A DNA stretch of 64,000 nucleotides from Platycnemis pennipes. Its lineage: Eukaryota; Arthropoda; Insecta; Odonata; Platycnemididae. Below, one piece after another: positions 35,230 through 46,548 of this stretch; position 1 is the first letter of the stretch; each line of letters opens with the position of its first letter. The notes under the pieces are model-generated. The model saw only the letters and a list, made by a program, of their open reading frames with translations. It did not search any database and was not told the DNA's origin. The stretch lies in the NCBI GenBank assembly GCA_933228895.1, contig OW121852.1, forward strand, positions 102,197,544 through 102,261,543. The letters run 5' to 3'. A program made the position numbers and the translations under genes.

Positions 35230-35870
35230 AATCCATTCCAATAAGAGATTAAAAAAATAAGCGATTATATCCATAACCAGTTATCTACCATAGGTTAACC
35301 TGAAATAAACCGGTTATTTTTCTGACCAGGTTAACCTGAGTACTCAGTTATATCTATACTAACCCGATAAATAACCGTAAAATCTTTATATAAAAATGTT
35401 GGAAGTCGGCACATTGTCGGCAGACACCGGTACTACGTACTTGCTCACAAGGAAGCTAAGTGCATAGAACGAAAAACTGTTGCTTATATTTTATAACTAA
35501 GCACTCATAACCTGAGCGAAATAACCGAAAGCCCACACTCTGTAAGAGAAATTCGAAACTTCTTGCTCGTAAGGCATCAAAGGAAGTAGACTGGCCGGTT
35601 AAAAACCGGCTATAGGTTATAGTTTACGACCGAGTACCCATAACCTGAGCGAAATAACCGAGAGCCCGCAGTCTGCAGGAGTGCTCTGGAACTACTTGCT
35701 CGTAGAACTCCGGCTACTCCTCCCTAACTTTGACATAACATCACTAAATTAGATATATATGATGATTAAGTTACCGTGTTAGTAGGCAATTAAAATCAAT
35801 TATTTTTTACATACTACTAGCTGTTTACAAAAACCGGTTTAACTAACATCGGTTTTTTTCTCAATCCCGG
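35230..35870. repeat. Diverged repeat rich in AACCGGTTA-type palindromes
   Basis: A unit of about 80 bp, beginning cataacctgagcgaaataac, occurs at 35509 and 35640. Around it are many variants of aaccggtt and aggttaacct (35288, 35311, 35333, 35602, 35833). Possibly a decayed transposon with internal repeats. Confidence 0.5.
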
Positions 35871-36623
35871 CCATACCTAATCCAATTTCATTGATTTTAA
35901 AAAATGATTACTAAGCTTGCGCGATTTAAAGTTCAAGTTAATTGATTAATTTCAGAGTGGAAGTAAGAATATAGGAGAGGTAATTTTCACTCTAACCGCT
36001 ATTTGGAGTTGAGTTTAAGAACGACCAGCACCAAGGGAACACTAGCATTAAAATTATGCTAAACTATTTGAATATCAACAAACATTTAATGCAACAGTGC
36101 CTTAATTAGTTTCCCATGTCTGTCATTTGCTTTGTGTATACCTGCAGTAGCTTTGCTGGTGATGAACCTGAAATTATAATACATGATTGCCATGGCCGCG
36201 TGCATTTAAGGCTCATTTAGTGGTAGTTTTGCATTCAAAAGGCGTTCAAAGTATACATATAAATACCACTACATTGTCACCGTTTTAATAAGTTTCCGGC
36301 GCAATTGATTTTTATACCATTATTCATTGCTATTTTTTGGTATTTAATTTGTACTCCATTATACTCCATTTACTTAAAACAGGTCACTCTGCAATGCAAC
36401 TCGCTATATCCAACCGTTGTGTACGCAAAACGGACGAGAGTAAACAGTCTAACTTTGTCGAGATAAAGTACGTCTGACATATATTATTCAAGGGAAATGT
36501 TCGGAAACAATCTTGGAATGCATTGAGTGAATAAAATTACATCTTCAAAGCCTTTGAAATATTTTTATTCACATTAAAAAAGTGTTCAATCAGTATTAAA
36601 TTCAAAGGGTTAGGAATAACATG
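35871..36623. other. No gene seen
   Basis: AT-rich, single-copy in this window; ends at the start of duplication copy B. Confidence 0.3.
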
Positions 36624-36871
36624 CAATAAAATTAAAACCCTGGATTACTGACACCTTATTGAAAAAAAGTAATCGGAAAAAGTATCTAATTAATAAGCTT
36701 CGCTATTTTAATCATCAAAATGTCTTTTTATTTTATGGCTTTCCTGCATTGATTGTTGATATTGTGTTTACTAATGGCACATGTTCGCAGGTGGTTCTGG
36801 AAGATTTTGAATTGAAATATTCAGCAGCAGAAATTTCACCCGTGACCCACCGTCATAATCTCCTGCAGAAG

Positions 36872-37066
36872 ATGACTGATCCTGAGCCGGAAGCAACAGA
36901 AGCAGATCCAGAATTGAACAGAAGTATTCCAGGCATAAGCCGCCGTGAATTGTTCAAAGGATATTACTACACTGCTTTTACCGTCACTATAAATGTAGTT
37001 ATGCTACTTTTAACGCTGGTCGTCATTTTTTTTATTTTTTTCGGTAGAAATTTAGTTGGCATGTAA
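36872..37066 (+). CDS. Small tail-anchored membrane protein, paralogue B
   Basis: A 64-residue protein from the ATG that is conserved with paralogue A: acidic N-terminus (MTDPEPEATEADPE), SIPGISRREL, then one hydrophobic segment (about residues 36-58) ending FIFFG. Here the frame is also open upstream of the ATG back to 36659, through a splice-acceptor-like ttcgcag at 36790, so a longer spliced protein is possible. In paralogue A a stop blocks that. A poly(A) signal follows at 37117. Coding differences from paralogue A are concentrated between the MTDPE codons and the stop, while UTR-like flanks are nearly identical. Function unknown. Confidence 0.5.
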   Translation: MTDPEPEATEADPELNRSIPGISRRELFKGYYYTAFTVTINVVMLLLTLVVIFFIFFGRNLVGM

Positions 37067-37116
37067 AGGGCCAGAATGGTATATTTTTTGTTCAATTATG
37101 GTTGATGATTTAATTT

Positions 37117-37122
37117 AATAAA
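37117..37122 (+). terminator. Poly(A) signal of paralogue B
   Basis: AATAAA followed by gtgatttgtttggtgt, identical to the site at 492-497. Confidence 0.5.
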
Positions 37123-38292
37123 GTGATTTGTTTGGTGTAACTATTTATCATATGAATATACTCTTCTGCTAAAAAACATATTTATTGTTATTTTTTATAA
37201 ATACCCTTTACTTGAATTTAATCTACAGCATTTAAAAGAAAACCATACGCATCTAAAAATGAAAATATTTTTAAAGGTGGATACATTCAGAAAAACTCCA
37301 TGGAAAATATAAGTGGGGGTATATTTGATAAATTTCCTGCTAAGCAACTGATCAATGAAGACGGCAGTGAATTGCTAGCTCGTAACAACGAAATATATTA
37401 ATTGCTTGTGCTTCATAATAAATCTTCAATTAATACCAATATATCCTAATAAATTTTAAAGCGAAAATTTATAAATTCATTGACCCTTAAATATATTTTG
37501 TTCTACATAAATTTTTCAGTAAGCATTTAGTCCAATGATAATTTTCCAGCATAAAATAAGCTAGATATGTTTAGATTGCTTGTCAACCATACTTGGATTT
37601 CCTTCAACAATCTGCTCCAACGCTTCCCTATTTCTCTTCACCTGACATTATTCCTACCGCTCTTTATACCGGAATTAATCTATCTTCTGCAATCCTCGTC
37701 CTGGCTAACATAGAATCTTACCTTCGACGTCAACCTTCAGCACCCAATCATATCTGCACACCCGTTCCATCCACTTTCACTTCACTCTTCTAATTTCCGC
37801 TGGCAACCTTTTCTCCTCCCCAAGCAAAATCAACATCTCTTTAGTTCTCTTTCTTTCCATCCATTTTTATTGTTTCTCTTCAAATACACGTTTCTTTGGT
37901 TCATAATCTTTTTTGGTCACCCGTCCTTGATAGCAAAATATAATATCCTTTTAAAGCCTTGCCCTAGATTTGCACTAATCTTGTCTTTCTATTTATCCCC
38001 AAGGTGCCCATTATATGCATGTTTTCTTCTGTAGTTCAACGACTGCTTAACTAATATTTGTTTTTGCAAACATATTCCATCCTTCGTCTTTTGCGATTCC
38101 CTTTCTACTGGCACCTGTTCTAGCAAATTTCCTCTCACTTATGTCTTTCCCACCCCCAATTATGGTGTAACACAATTTGAATTTTGGGAAGCTGCTCTGG
38201 GTTCATGCAACCAAGGGTCTTTCTTCCATTGTTCACTCAATATTCCATCTAGTAACGAATTCAAAGACCACGAACTGACCTCAAAAACCTTA
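37123..38292. other. Duplicated and copy-B-specific non-coding sequence
   Basis: 37123-37950 matches copy A (498-1312); 37951-38392 is only in copy B. No gene seen. Confidence 0.4.
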
Positions 38293-38460
38293 GCGGCGTT
38301 ACCCGCTGAAACTTGCACAATAGCAAAATATTCCACAGAAAAAAAAAATCATTCGCGTTAACTTCAACTTGTAGAGTGACTGGCCGGAAATCAGGAGGTC
38401 CGGGTTCGAGTCAGGGTCAAGGTAAATGATTTTTTCTCTGTGGAATATCTTCCTATATTG
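38293..38460 (+). mobile_element. Foldback tRNA-SINE
   Basis: tRNA-like core with tagagtgactgg (A box) near 38371 and gggttcgagtc (B box) near 38402. It is flanked by inverted copies of the tail: attccacagaaa...atcattcgcg at 38330-38357 and aaatgattttttctctgtgg at 38424-38443. The left outer sequence gcgttacccgctgaaa is shared with the element at 26408. Confidence 0.6.
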
Positions 38461-39320
38461 TACATACAAGTATACAATTATGAGTGGCAGGTGAAATACA
38501 ATCACTTGATACAAAACTCAATGACAGGAAATTAATTAAAAATTGGTAAGTTCTTAATGGTAAGTATCGCCTTCTTTCTAGCAACCATGGTTTCTTCATT
38601 TAAGAGTGAGATATTTTTATGTAATGAGAAATGATAAAACAGCACTCTTCTTGATGGATACAATATTCAGTACTTGTAACTACGAATTAGATAAGCTGTA
38701 ATTTATTACACTGCTTTAAATAATTACACTATCCAAATTCTTACGTTGATTGGAACTGAAGCCTTTGTATTTCCCACTCGAATCAATATACCAGTATGAT
38801 GATTACGCGTTAGGGAGCAAAGATATTTGACAACTAATTTTACCAAAGAGTAATTTTTTATTCATATGTCTTTAATATTTATTATATTTTAATTCTTTTT
38901 AATCTCTCTAGCTACACTATTTTTAGCAATTTAAAATAGATATAACCCGGCTTATAACTTTTTATGCGGAAAATAATATTTCATTTATATTTAATACGGG
39001 TATCGGTTTTAACTATGTTATGCTTCTCACCGTTTTGTAGCCAGTTCTCATTGGTTGAAAATTTTCGCCCCGCACGCAGGTGCTGATGAGGAATATTTCA
39101 TGAAGCGATTTCGTCGTCTGCCAAATTCGGCACGAGGCGGGAGGACCGTGATCACTCACATTGCGCCACAGAGGAGATTCTTGCTGTGGAGAAAGCGCTA
39201 ATGCGCATCTATAAACAAAAATCGTGCCCCTTTTCTTTTTCCGTTTGGAACTCATGCATTGGTAATTTCCATATAAACTCCGTAATTACAGTCCAATAAT
39301 CATTTTTGAAGTAAATAGAT
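38461..39320. repeat. Duplication copy B, centre
   Basis: Aligns with 1376-1856 and then, beyond the empty site at about 38937, with 10993-11395. Shows the pre-insertion state of the locus: ttaaaa then tagatataacccgg. Confidence 0.85.
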
Positions 39321-39903
39321 CGTTCTAGTTCTTGGTGGTCAATGGAAAATCACTATCCTTCGTAAAATAATTTAATTTTTTACCACCGGTTTTTACTTGC
39401 TATATCATATTGAGAAAAAAGTAGAGATCAATGAGTGAAAATTTTAGAGAGGACAAAAAAGGCTGTGTCAGAGCTGGAAAGACATTTTCTATGCCGCTGT
39501 GGAATAACAATGGCCATATGTTAGCAAATGTTAGAAAAATTATTTCCATTTGAATGGTAATTTTGATAATAGATGGTTACACTTTTAGGGAGACAGTCTA
39601 CTGAACTCTGGCCATATATTTGCATACTTTCCTTTGACTTCGGTTCTATTCCATTAACAAAAGTTCTTTTGAAAGTTTTAAATTTGATATCATTAAGGAG
39701 AGTTCCTTTTATCGAATCGGGTAGCAGTAAAAAGGTCATGCAAACAGTTAAAATATTTTTATCTGATTTCTTCAATGTATCTGAGTTATAGAATTCATGA
39801 AGTTCCAAATTCCTTCTCGTGTTTTAAGCACGAAATAATGTTGTATATCTCATTATGTAAACCGCGGTATATACTGATTGACAGGTGGCATCCTAAATGT
39901 GAT
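39321..39903. other. 583-bp insertion or retained segment specific to copy B
   Basis: Absent from copy A between gtaaatagat and the ctcttttgcc segment. The ORF 39521-39808 (minus, 95 residues) is unrecognised. No terminal repeats or clear target duplication were found, so an ancestral segment deleted from copy A is equally possible. Confidence 0.5.
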
Positions 39904-40310
39904 AGAATTTGCTCTTTTGCCAATCCCGTGGAAATATGGTATGCTTCCAAATAATATTTTAGCAGGCATAGAGATGTTGTAATGACGAGAGATATTTAAA
40001 TGGGAACGGAATATAATGTGTCTACTATCGGTGCAGAAATTATGTGCACTCGAGTTTGAATATGAATAACTAATTTACAGCTAGGCCTACAGAAACCTCA
40101 ATCACACTACAATTATCCTTACTTCATTTTTCGTTATTGAAAAGCAGACTTCAATTTTTAAAACACATTTTCAGATTTATTACAAGAGTTGTAACGTAAA
40201 AGGTGCCTGTTTCAGACGGTGTTCAAGCAAAGCGCCGACTTTGCCGACTCGTAATTCAAAAATAAGGCATTCAATTGCAACATATGTTTGAAGAATGACA
40301 GAAATATATG
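39904..40310. repeat. Segmental duplication copy B, right part
   Basis: Matches 11398-11800. Homology ends at gacagaaatatatg, the position where copy A has a (TA)n tract and the LTR-like element. Confidence 0.85.
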
Positions 40311-40973
40311 TTTTCCATGCACTCTATAAGTTTCCAGGGCATAACTTTAATAAAGAAAAGTTATTATCAATCTTATAAAAAGTTAGTACATATTTCAAAA
40401 CTAGGCTGTCGTAGAATTTCGTTCTTGGTGGAGTTGTAATCCATATGTCCCGAACGTGTCCAATATTTAATTGTCTAACATTTCAAAAGATGCGTTTAAT
40501 TTAAATCAATTGGTATTTATACTGGTGAAAGCGATTTCCATTGGATAGAGGCCGTCGAGATTTAAGCCGTGCAGTGTTGCATTGTAGTTACACGGAGATA
40601 AATATATCTAACAGACATTTGGCGAGTGATTGCTTCCACTGGGCTGCGGATGGTGGGCAGACCCCTTGAAATAGAAGCTAGCTTGGAGACAAAGTGTTTG
40701 CTCGTCGAATAAGCTGTCGTGGACTGAAAGAAATGGCACTCCAAGGTGTTATTAGTCTATAGTAGGGTGAGATTAACTCTTGAATAATATAAAATCAGTA
40801 AAGATTCCGTGCTTTGATGACGAGGTCGTCGACACTTATGCTTCCTATCACCTATGGAAGGGAAGGGGAGCAGCTCTTCTTCTTATGAATGAAGGTGAAG
40901 ACCTCGGTGGTCGGTGCAGTGACACTCATTTCTCTTCAGGCGTGATAAAGTTTACATTAACGGCCTTAGTAGT
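40311..40973. other. No gene seen
   Basis: May include an RTE-like 5' UTR towards its right end; the ORF 40780-41055 is open but unrecognised. Confidence 0.25.
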
Positions 40974-41245
40974 GCGATGCAGTAGGCAAAGGGAAACCAC
41001 CGCAGTATTATCCCGAGGACTCCCAGCAATTCATTCTTTTTTTATCAAGACGTGATGGAACACTCTTGAGTGAAATATTCCAGGGGTCGAAGGGTCTTTT
41101 AAATTGATCTCCAGGGGTAATACCCGAGAGAGTACATCAGTCAAGTATGATAGAATTTTAGGGTAGGAACAGGGAACGTGAGATCACTTTGGACCTGCCG
41201 ATGATTGAATTTCGTCGGAATCACTGAAATGAGATAAGCCAAAAA
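40974..41245 (+). pseudogene. RTE-like element 5' end fragment
   Basis: Matches the complement of 48690-48963: gggaaaccaccgcagtatta, tatcaagacgtgatg, then ttttagggtaggaacaggga leading into VGTGNVRSLWTCR, the start of the APE endonuclease domain. An internal deletion then joins to GI.EMR (tcggaatcactgaaatgaga). Only the 5' end survives. Confidence 0.65.
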
Positions 41246-41759
41246 ATGAAATTATTGCTGATGAATTTGCGGAATTATTAACACCTTATCACTGAATGGT
41301 AACGCTGTAAAATGCATAGTGAGTGAGTGAGTGAGATATGATGGTGAGTAATCATTTCAACGAACGTCCTAAGAGATGCAATCCCAATTGGGACAATATT
41401 AAGATGGTAGGAAAGCCAGAAAATATTCTAATATTCCCAGCAACATTTCGAAACGTTTTTCTTGGTATGAAATAATCACTATAAATGTAACCACCTTTTT
41501 TAATAACAGGGTATTTATAGATGAAAGTTATCGGGGAAATTTGGGAAAACTTTAATTTTTGCACCAGTTATTATAATTGGTGTAAGCGTGCTCATTAGCT
41601 TATAAATCTCTTTGTCTTTCTTTTCAAGGAATTTCATGCAATTATTTCTCAAAATCATCAGTATCGAAAGACAGGATTATAGGAATTCAAAACTTAGACT
41701 ATCCTATTCACAGAAACCATAATTTAAAGTTTAAGGTATTTTTTTCATCCAATGAGAGA
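41246..41759. other. No gene; short GTGA microsatellite
   Basis: A (gtga)4 run lies at 41320-41335. Otherwise AT-rich. Confidence 0.35.
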
Positions 41760-42790
41760 ATTATCTTGATTAAAACCCGATTTTCTCAGAGTCATATATT
41801 TTACCGTACTGCCAGGGAGGAAAAACACCTTTTAGCTATGCTTTTAACGCTTTATCATGTAGGATAATTTCGTTTTCATGGAAGTTTGCTAAATTTCTTG
41901 ATGTGTAAACGGGATGGTGCTTAGTAGTTGTATTCACGTCCTGTATCGATTTCTCTCCTCGGAACGGTTGCCTGGTAACACTTCCACAATGAGATTTCTC
42001 CAGCTAATATGCCGTCGCTCATAATTACGGCAGTTTCACTCGCGTAGTCGATGTCTTCCCGAAATAAAACCCTCATTTGATCGAGTATCAACGTTTTGCT
42101 TTTTGATAATCTCTCTTATTATCGTTATGGTATATTTAATATTTTTACTTGTAGTTACACATTTTTATATATTTAATCAACTAGTCCTAAAGAGTCGCAG
42201 TATGACTGGATTTAAACTGAGGCAGCATCTGATAACAGCGCTTAAATTACTTTTGAACGACATTTTTGACACGAAAGACCATTTGGTTTCATCAGAATAC
42301 ACGGTTGATCTTCAGTAATTATCACTATGGACTACATCATTATTTTTTTCCATTTTAGAATTTTTCGTTCTCTAAGAACCTCAACCTGGTGAATTTTGGT
42401 GGTAGATAATTTAGTTCAAATGTCTTTCACTACAATAATAATTTAAATTGTGAGTTATTTTGCTATCTAATAAGTGAAAATTAGCTTAATTAAACTCTAT
42501 TTTCACACAGTCAGGTATCAGTGCTCGTTCCAACACGGAGGTAAAATGACTCTTGATAGGCAATTATCTATTCATTGGATACAATAATTTGATTTGCATG
42601 GAAATTGGTTATGTTTAAGGATGTGTGAACGGTTGGATGGTTTATAGTTGTATTCACGTCCAGCACCGATTTCTATTCTCAGAACGGTTGTTGGTAACAT
42701 TTCCTCAATCAGATCTCAATAATTTAACAACGTATTTGACAAATTAGACCACAGGACTTCATCAGATTACTGCGACTTGCTCATTCCTTT
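41760..42790. repeat. Diverged tandem duplication, period about 720 bp
   Basis: 41880-42000 (atggaagtttgctaaatttc, then tagttgtattcacgtcc, gaacggttg..tggtaacactt.cc) recurs at 42595-42715, and 42250-42300 resembles 42735-42775 (gac.aaa..accatttggtttcatcag). No gene is recognised in the unit. Confidence 0.55.
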
Positions 42791-43135
42791 ATTTGGGTAC
42801 TTACTTCGCAGTGAGAAAACATCGGTTAGCACAACAAAATACATAAAATTAAAACGTCTCAGGGATAAATTTTCACCTTTTTGAGATCAATACATTTATA
42901 TAGGAAACTTCCTCTGACAAAATCGACCAGGCTGTAGGAAATTCGCCAAATACTTTAACGTTTCCAGAAGCAAATCCCAAAGATGGACTATAATATGACG
43001 CGGCGTACGGGCTTCACAATAATACAGGATGCGGAAACATAACTTCCTTTTTTCCAAACGTAATAAAACCCATTGTATGAATCGGAAACTTTTTACTTGT
43101 TTTTTATAATTTAGGCACATATATAAAGTATTGTT
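42791..43135. other. No gene seen
   Basis: The minus ORF 42896-43120 is unrecognised. Confidence 0.3.
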
Positions 43136-44000
43136 TTACATAGCTTTGAAAATCAAATCAGTGAGGTGACGTCCCCCATTCTCCATACACTGAGTAAACC
43201 GATTTCTGGCGTTTGCCATGACTCTTCCAGCATAGCAGGGGTTTTGTTGGCAATTTATTCCTGGATGTTTGTCTTCAAAGCTTGTAGGGTCCTTGGAAGG
43301 TTTCACAGAAACACGGGAGTTCAAATAACCCCATGGAAAACATCACAATGGGGTCAAATTGGGAGAGCGGGCCGGCCGCACTAAATCGCCCCTAATTGAC
43401 ATGAGGCGCTCTGAGAAGTGTTCCCTCAAAACAGCCATCGATGCCCTTGAAGTGTGAGCCATTGCACTGTCTTGTTGGGAACAAATTTCCCCTAAGTCCA
43501 ACTCATCTAGCCGTGGAAAAAAATTCTGTTACATGTTTACATACCGGTCTTCATTCACTGTCACTGTGGCTTCATTTTCCTCATAGAACCAGGGACCAAT
43601 AATTCCAGCTGAGGAAATTGCACACCACACTGTGACTTTAAGTAAATGCAAAGGTCTTTGATGGAATTCTCGAGGATTGATGTCAGCTCAGTAGCGCATG
43701 TTTTGTTTGTTGACGGATCACACAAATGAAAATGGGCTTCATCTCTAAAAGAAACAAAAGCGTCCTCAGGAACGATTTCGAGAAGAACCTCACACGCGTT
43801 CCTCCGACAATTGAAGTCACGTTCAGAAAGTTCCCTTACAATCGCCATCTGGTAAGATGGTAATAAACATCATTATGAAGAATTCTGCTCACATAACGAT
43901 CGGAAAGTTCAAGGGCAAACGCCAAACGCTGTGGTGATTGCAAAATTGAAGGTCTCACTACCTCAATGCTCTCAGGTAGGGCCTAGGGACTCCAGCTTTC
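43136..44000 (-). pseudogene. Mariner/Tc1-group DDE transposase relic
   Basis: Minus-strand pieces in shifting frames: CRRNACEVLLEIVPEDAF then DEAHFHL (first catalytic Asp region; ORF 43561-43848), the QQDSAMAHTSRAS region near 43460 (second Asp region with the AHTS context), then RSPNLTPC and finally NARNRFTQCMENGGRHL and DLIFKAM, the usual C-terminus. Stops and frameshifts make it inactive. Terminal inverted repeats were not identified. Assignment rests on motif order and spacing. Confidence 0.7.
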
Positions 44001-44160
44001 CGTCTTGTCGCACTTTGCAGTTCGTCTGAACACCAGAGTACAGAGTGCTGATCTCGCGCTCAAGGCGTTCCCATTTCTTGACACTATATTGACATCAAAG
44101 TTTCGCGGGTTGCGGTATTTACAGTCGCTAGGACTACCAAGAGTAGGCTACCAGCCGGGA

Positions 44161-44228
44161 CGCCGACCGTATATACAAGCGGAAATACGGTCGGCGAATG
44201 TTCGCACTAGAGCGAACATACGCCGACC
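44161..44228. repeat. Adjacent perfect hairpins
   Basis: Hairpin 1: cgccgaccgtat / atacggtcggcg, 12 bp perfect, 12-base loop (44161-44196). Hairpin 2: tgttcgc / gcgaaca, 7 bp, 6-base loop (44199-44218). A third copy of cgccgacc follows at 44221, so alternative pairings exist. Confidence 0.6.
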
Positions 44229-44530
44229 TTTTACATTCTAGGCTAACATTCGGAGAGAGGTTAAACCTTCTGAGGTTAAACCGTTTTTGCGTTTTTTTGC
44301 TTTTTTAGTTTTTACCTCAGAGTCGTACGCAACCTATTTTTTTCGATTATACTGACAGCATGCACTGCACGCTCTATGTAACGCATTAAACCGCGCCTCC
44401 ACTGATGTCAACCTTTTTAAGTTAAAGGAAAAAATAGGTCGAAAAAAAAATTTCTTTATCAGTGATACAAGACATGTTTGTATTCAATGATTTGATAACA
44501 ATCCGAAATACCAAGCTTGAATTGGTGGGA
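44229..44530. other. No gene seen
   Basis: AT-rich; the repeat ggttaaacc occurs at 44259 and 44273. Confidence 0.3.
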
Positions 44531-44668
44531 ATTGTTGATATTCATTTCTGAAAATTTGTAATAGTCTACAGGTTTATTTCGAGCATGAATGCCAACTCTG
44601 AGGTTTAAGGCGTGCTGCTAAATAAACCTGTGGAAGATTACCAAGTTTTATTTCAGAAATGAATAAGA
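44531..44668. mobile_element. Palindromic MITE-like element
   Basis: Imperfect inverted arms of about 48 bp at 44532-44579 and 44619-44667 (shared: ttcatttctgaaa and acaggtttattt) around a 40-bp loop. No target duplication was resolved. Confidence 0.4.
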
Positions 44669-44767
44669 ACAATATAAAATTAAAAATGAACATTAATATA
44701 ACTTATGCGGTATGCTTCTTCGTGCTGTGACTGTCCCGCTGTTCGTGGTGTGATCCAGAACCCTTCA

Positions 44768-46311
44768 TGATCATCATCATTATTATCGGTCCACAATCAT
44801 AGGATTGGTTTGACGCAGCCCTCCAGTCGATTATTCTATCGTCCAATCTCTTCACATTGACGTAGCTCCTCTCTTCTACATCCTTCACAACTTGCTTCAT
44901 ATACCTCATACGAAGCCTGCCTTTTCCATTCTTCCCGTTCACTTTTCCCCCGACGATAGGCTTCATCAGACCATCGTGTCTTAAGATGTGGCCTAATAAG
45001 TTGTCTTCTTTTGAAGGTTTTCAGTAGACATCTGTTTTCTCCCACTCTTCTCAAGACTTCTTCGTTTGTCACTCGATCGATCCATTTATCTTCATCATTC
45101 TTTGGTATAGCATTACATTTCAAATCCTTCCAGCCTGGACTTCTCTGCTGCTGTTATTGTCCATGCTTCGTTGTCATATAGTAAAATGCTCCAAATATAT
45201 GTTCTAATGAAATGTTTCCTTACGTCCACGCCTGTATTTGCAGCTGTAAGCTGAATCTTCTTCTGGTAAAATGGCCTTTTTGCTTGGGAAATTATACTGG
45301 CAATTTCTCTTTTACTTCTTCCATCGCTGGTTACTCGGCTTCCCAGGTAGCAGAACTCTTCCGCCTCAATTTTTGCTCTTCTTTTTGGCAAAAGGAATGA
45401 TGATATTCTTCTCAAAGTCTGTTGGTATCTCTCCTGTTGAGTACATTTAGCTTATGGTTTTGTACAGCTGAGTAAATGTCTTCTTTCTGGCGTGTTTTAT
45501 TAGTTCGGCAGGGATACCATCTATTCCCGAAGCCTTATTTATCTTCAGATCCCTTACAGCATCATTAAATTTTGATCTAAGATTGGAGCTCCCATATCAT
45601 CCTTATTGACTTAATTTTCTTCTTCGATTACTTCCGCTCTAAGAGAGCTTCCATTTTACAAATTATTCCTTCCATTTCTTCACTTTATCCTCATGTTCAA
45701 TTACCTAAGAGTTCTTAATTCTTGTCCCTGATGCTGTTACATTTTGCAGCACGTTCCTTTAAGTGATTTCTTACCATCCTGTAGGCAACTTCCACATTTC
45801 CTTTAGCGAGGTTGCTTGATATTTCTCTTGCTTTTCTCGCTTTACGGTTTATTTCAATCCTGATTCTTTTGTAGCGAAGTTGCCCTTCTTCAGTTTCCAC
45901 ATTTTTATTTTCTTCTTTCTTCCATCAGTTATAAAGTTCCTCTGTAATCCATGGCTTCTTCTTGACATCTTTTCTTCTACCTAGAACTTCTTTTGCTGCT
46001 TCCTGTAGCCCAATTTTGATTTTCTCCCATACCTTTTCAACTGATTTCACGGTCAAATCCTTTTCTATTTTATTTTACACTGCCTACTGGAAAGCCAGCT
46101 GTTATTGAGTTTCCTTTAGTTTCTCTACTTGTCATCTGTTCTTCATTGATTTCTTCAATTTCTTGAGTTTTAAATGGCATTTCATCATCACTAAGTTGTA
46201 GTCACTGTTGATATCTGCACCCGGGTAACTTTCTTATTCTTCAACTGATTTCTGAACCTCTGCTTCACTAAAGTGTAGTGAATTTGAAATCTTCTTCTGT
46301 TTACTTTACTT
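44768..46311 (-). pseudogene. RTE-like retrotransposon, 3' half
   Basis: Minus-strand translation reads KVWEKIKIGLQEAAKEVL..., RYKRIRIEINRKARKARE, then NKASGIDGIPAELIKHARK, then FEKNIIIPLPK fused to AEEFCYLGSRVTSDGR, RKHFIRTYIWSILLY, then RVTNEEVLRRVGENRCL and the C-terminus, followed by an ATG-repeat tail (complement of catcatcatt at 44768-44785). The central RT catalytic core, including FADD, is missing: PLPK joins directly to a region normally some 200 residues later. Multiple stops. The upstream half lies beyond a nested element at 48190-48963. Confidence 0.85.
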
Positions 46312-46329
46312 TACTTGAGTTTTATTTTA

Positions 46330-46375
46330 CCTGGGCGGGATAGGACGTTGCCGTCCTCTCCACCCCCCGCCCAGG
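46330..46375 (-). other. Conserved 3'-terminal stem-loop of the CR1/Jockey-group element
   Basis: Outer stem cctgggcggg / cccgcccagg (10 bp) and inner stem aggacg / cgtcct with a four-base loop. Nearly the same structure ends the plus-strand copy at 21748-21793, which suggests it is the RT recognition structure. Confidence 0.6.
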
Positions 46376-46548
46376 GCATAAAAGATACATTATTGATTCA
46401 AATAGGTACAGAGTACAAATATATAGTTAAACGCATTGTAAAATGTAAAAAAAAGAAAAAAGTACAAAACATTTTGCCTTATACAAATCAAAAATATTAC
46501 AGGTAAAAATGATAAAAGATGAAAAATCAAAAGTATATAAATGGATTC

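Larger units (their letters stand above)
36624..38940. repeat. Segmental duplication copy B, left part
   Basis: Direct copy of 1-1856, separated by about 24.8 kb from the end of copy A. It contains about 440 bp (37951-38392) absent from copy A. It runs without interruption through the site (about 38937) where copy A has the 9.1-kb insertion. Confidence 0.9.
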
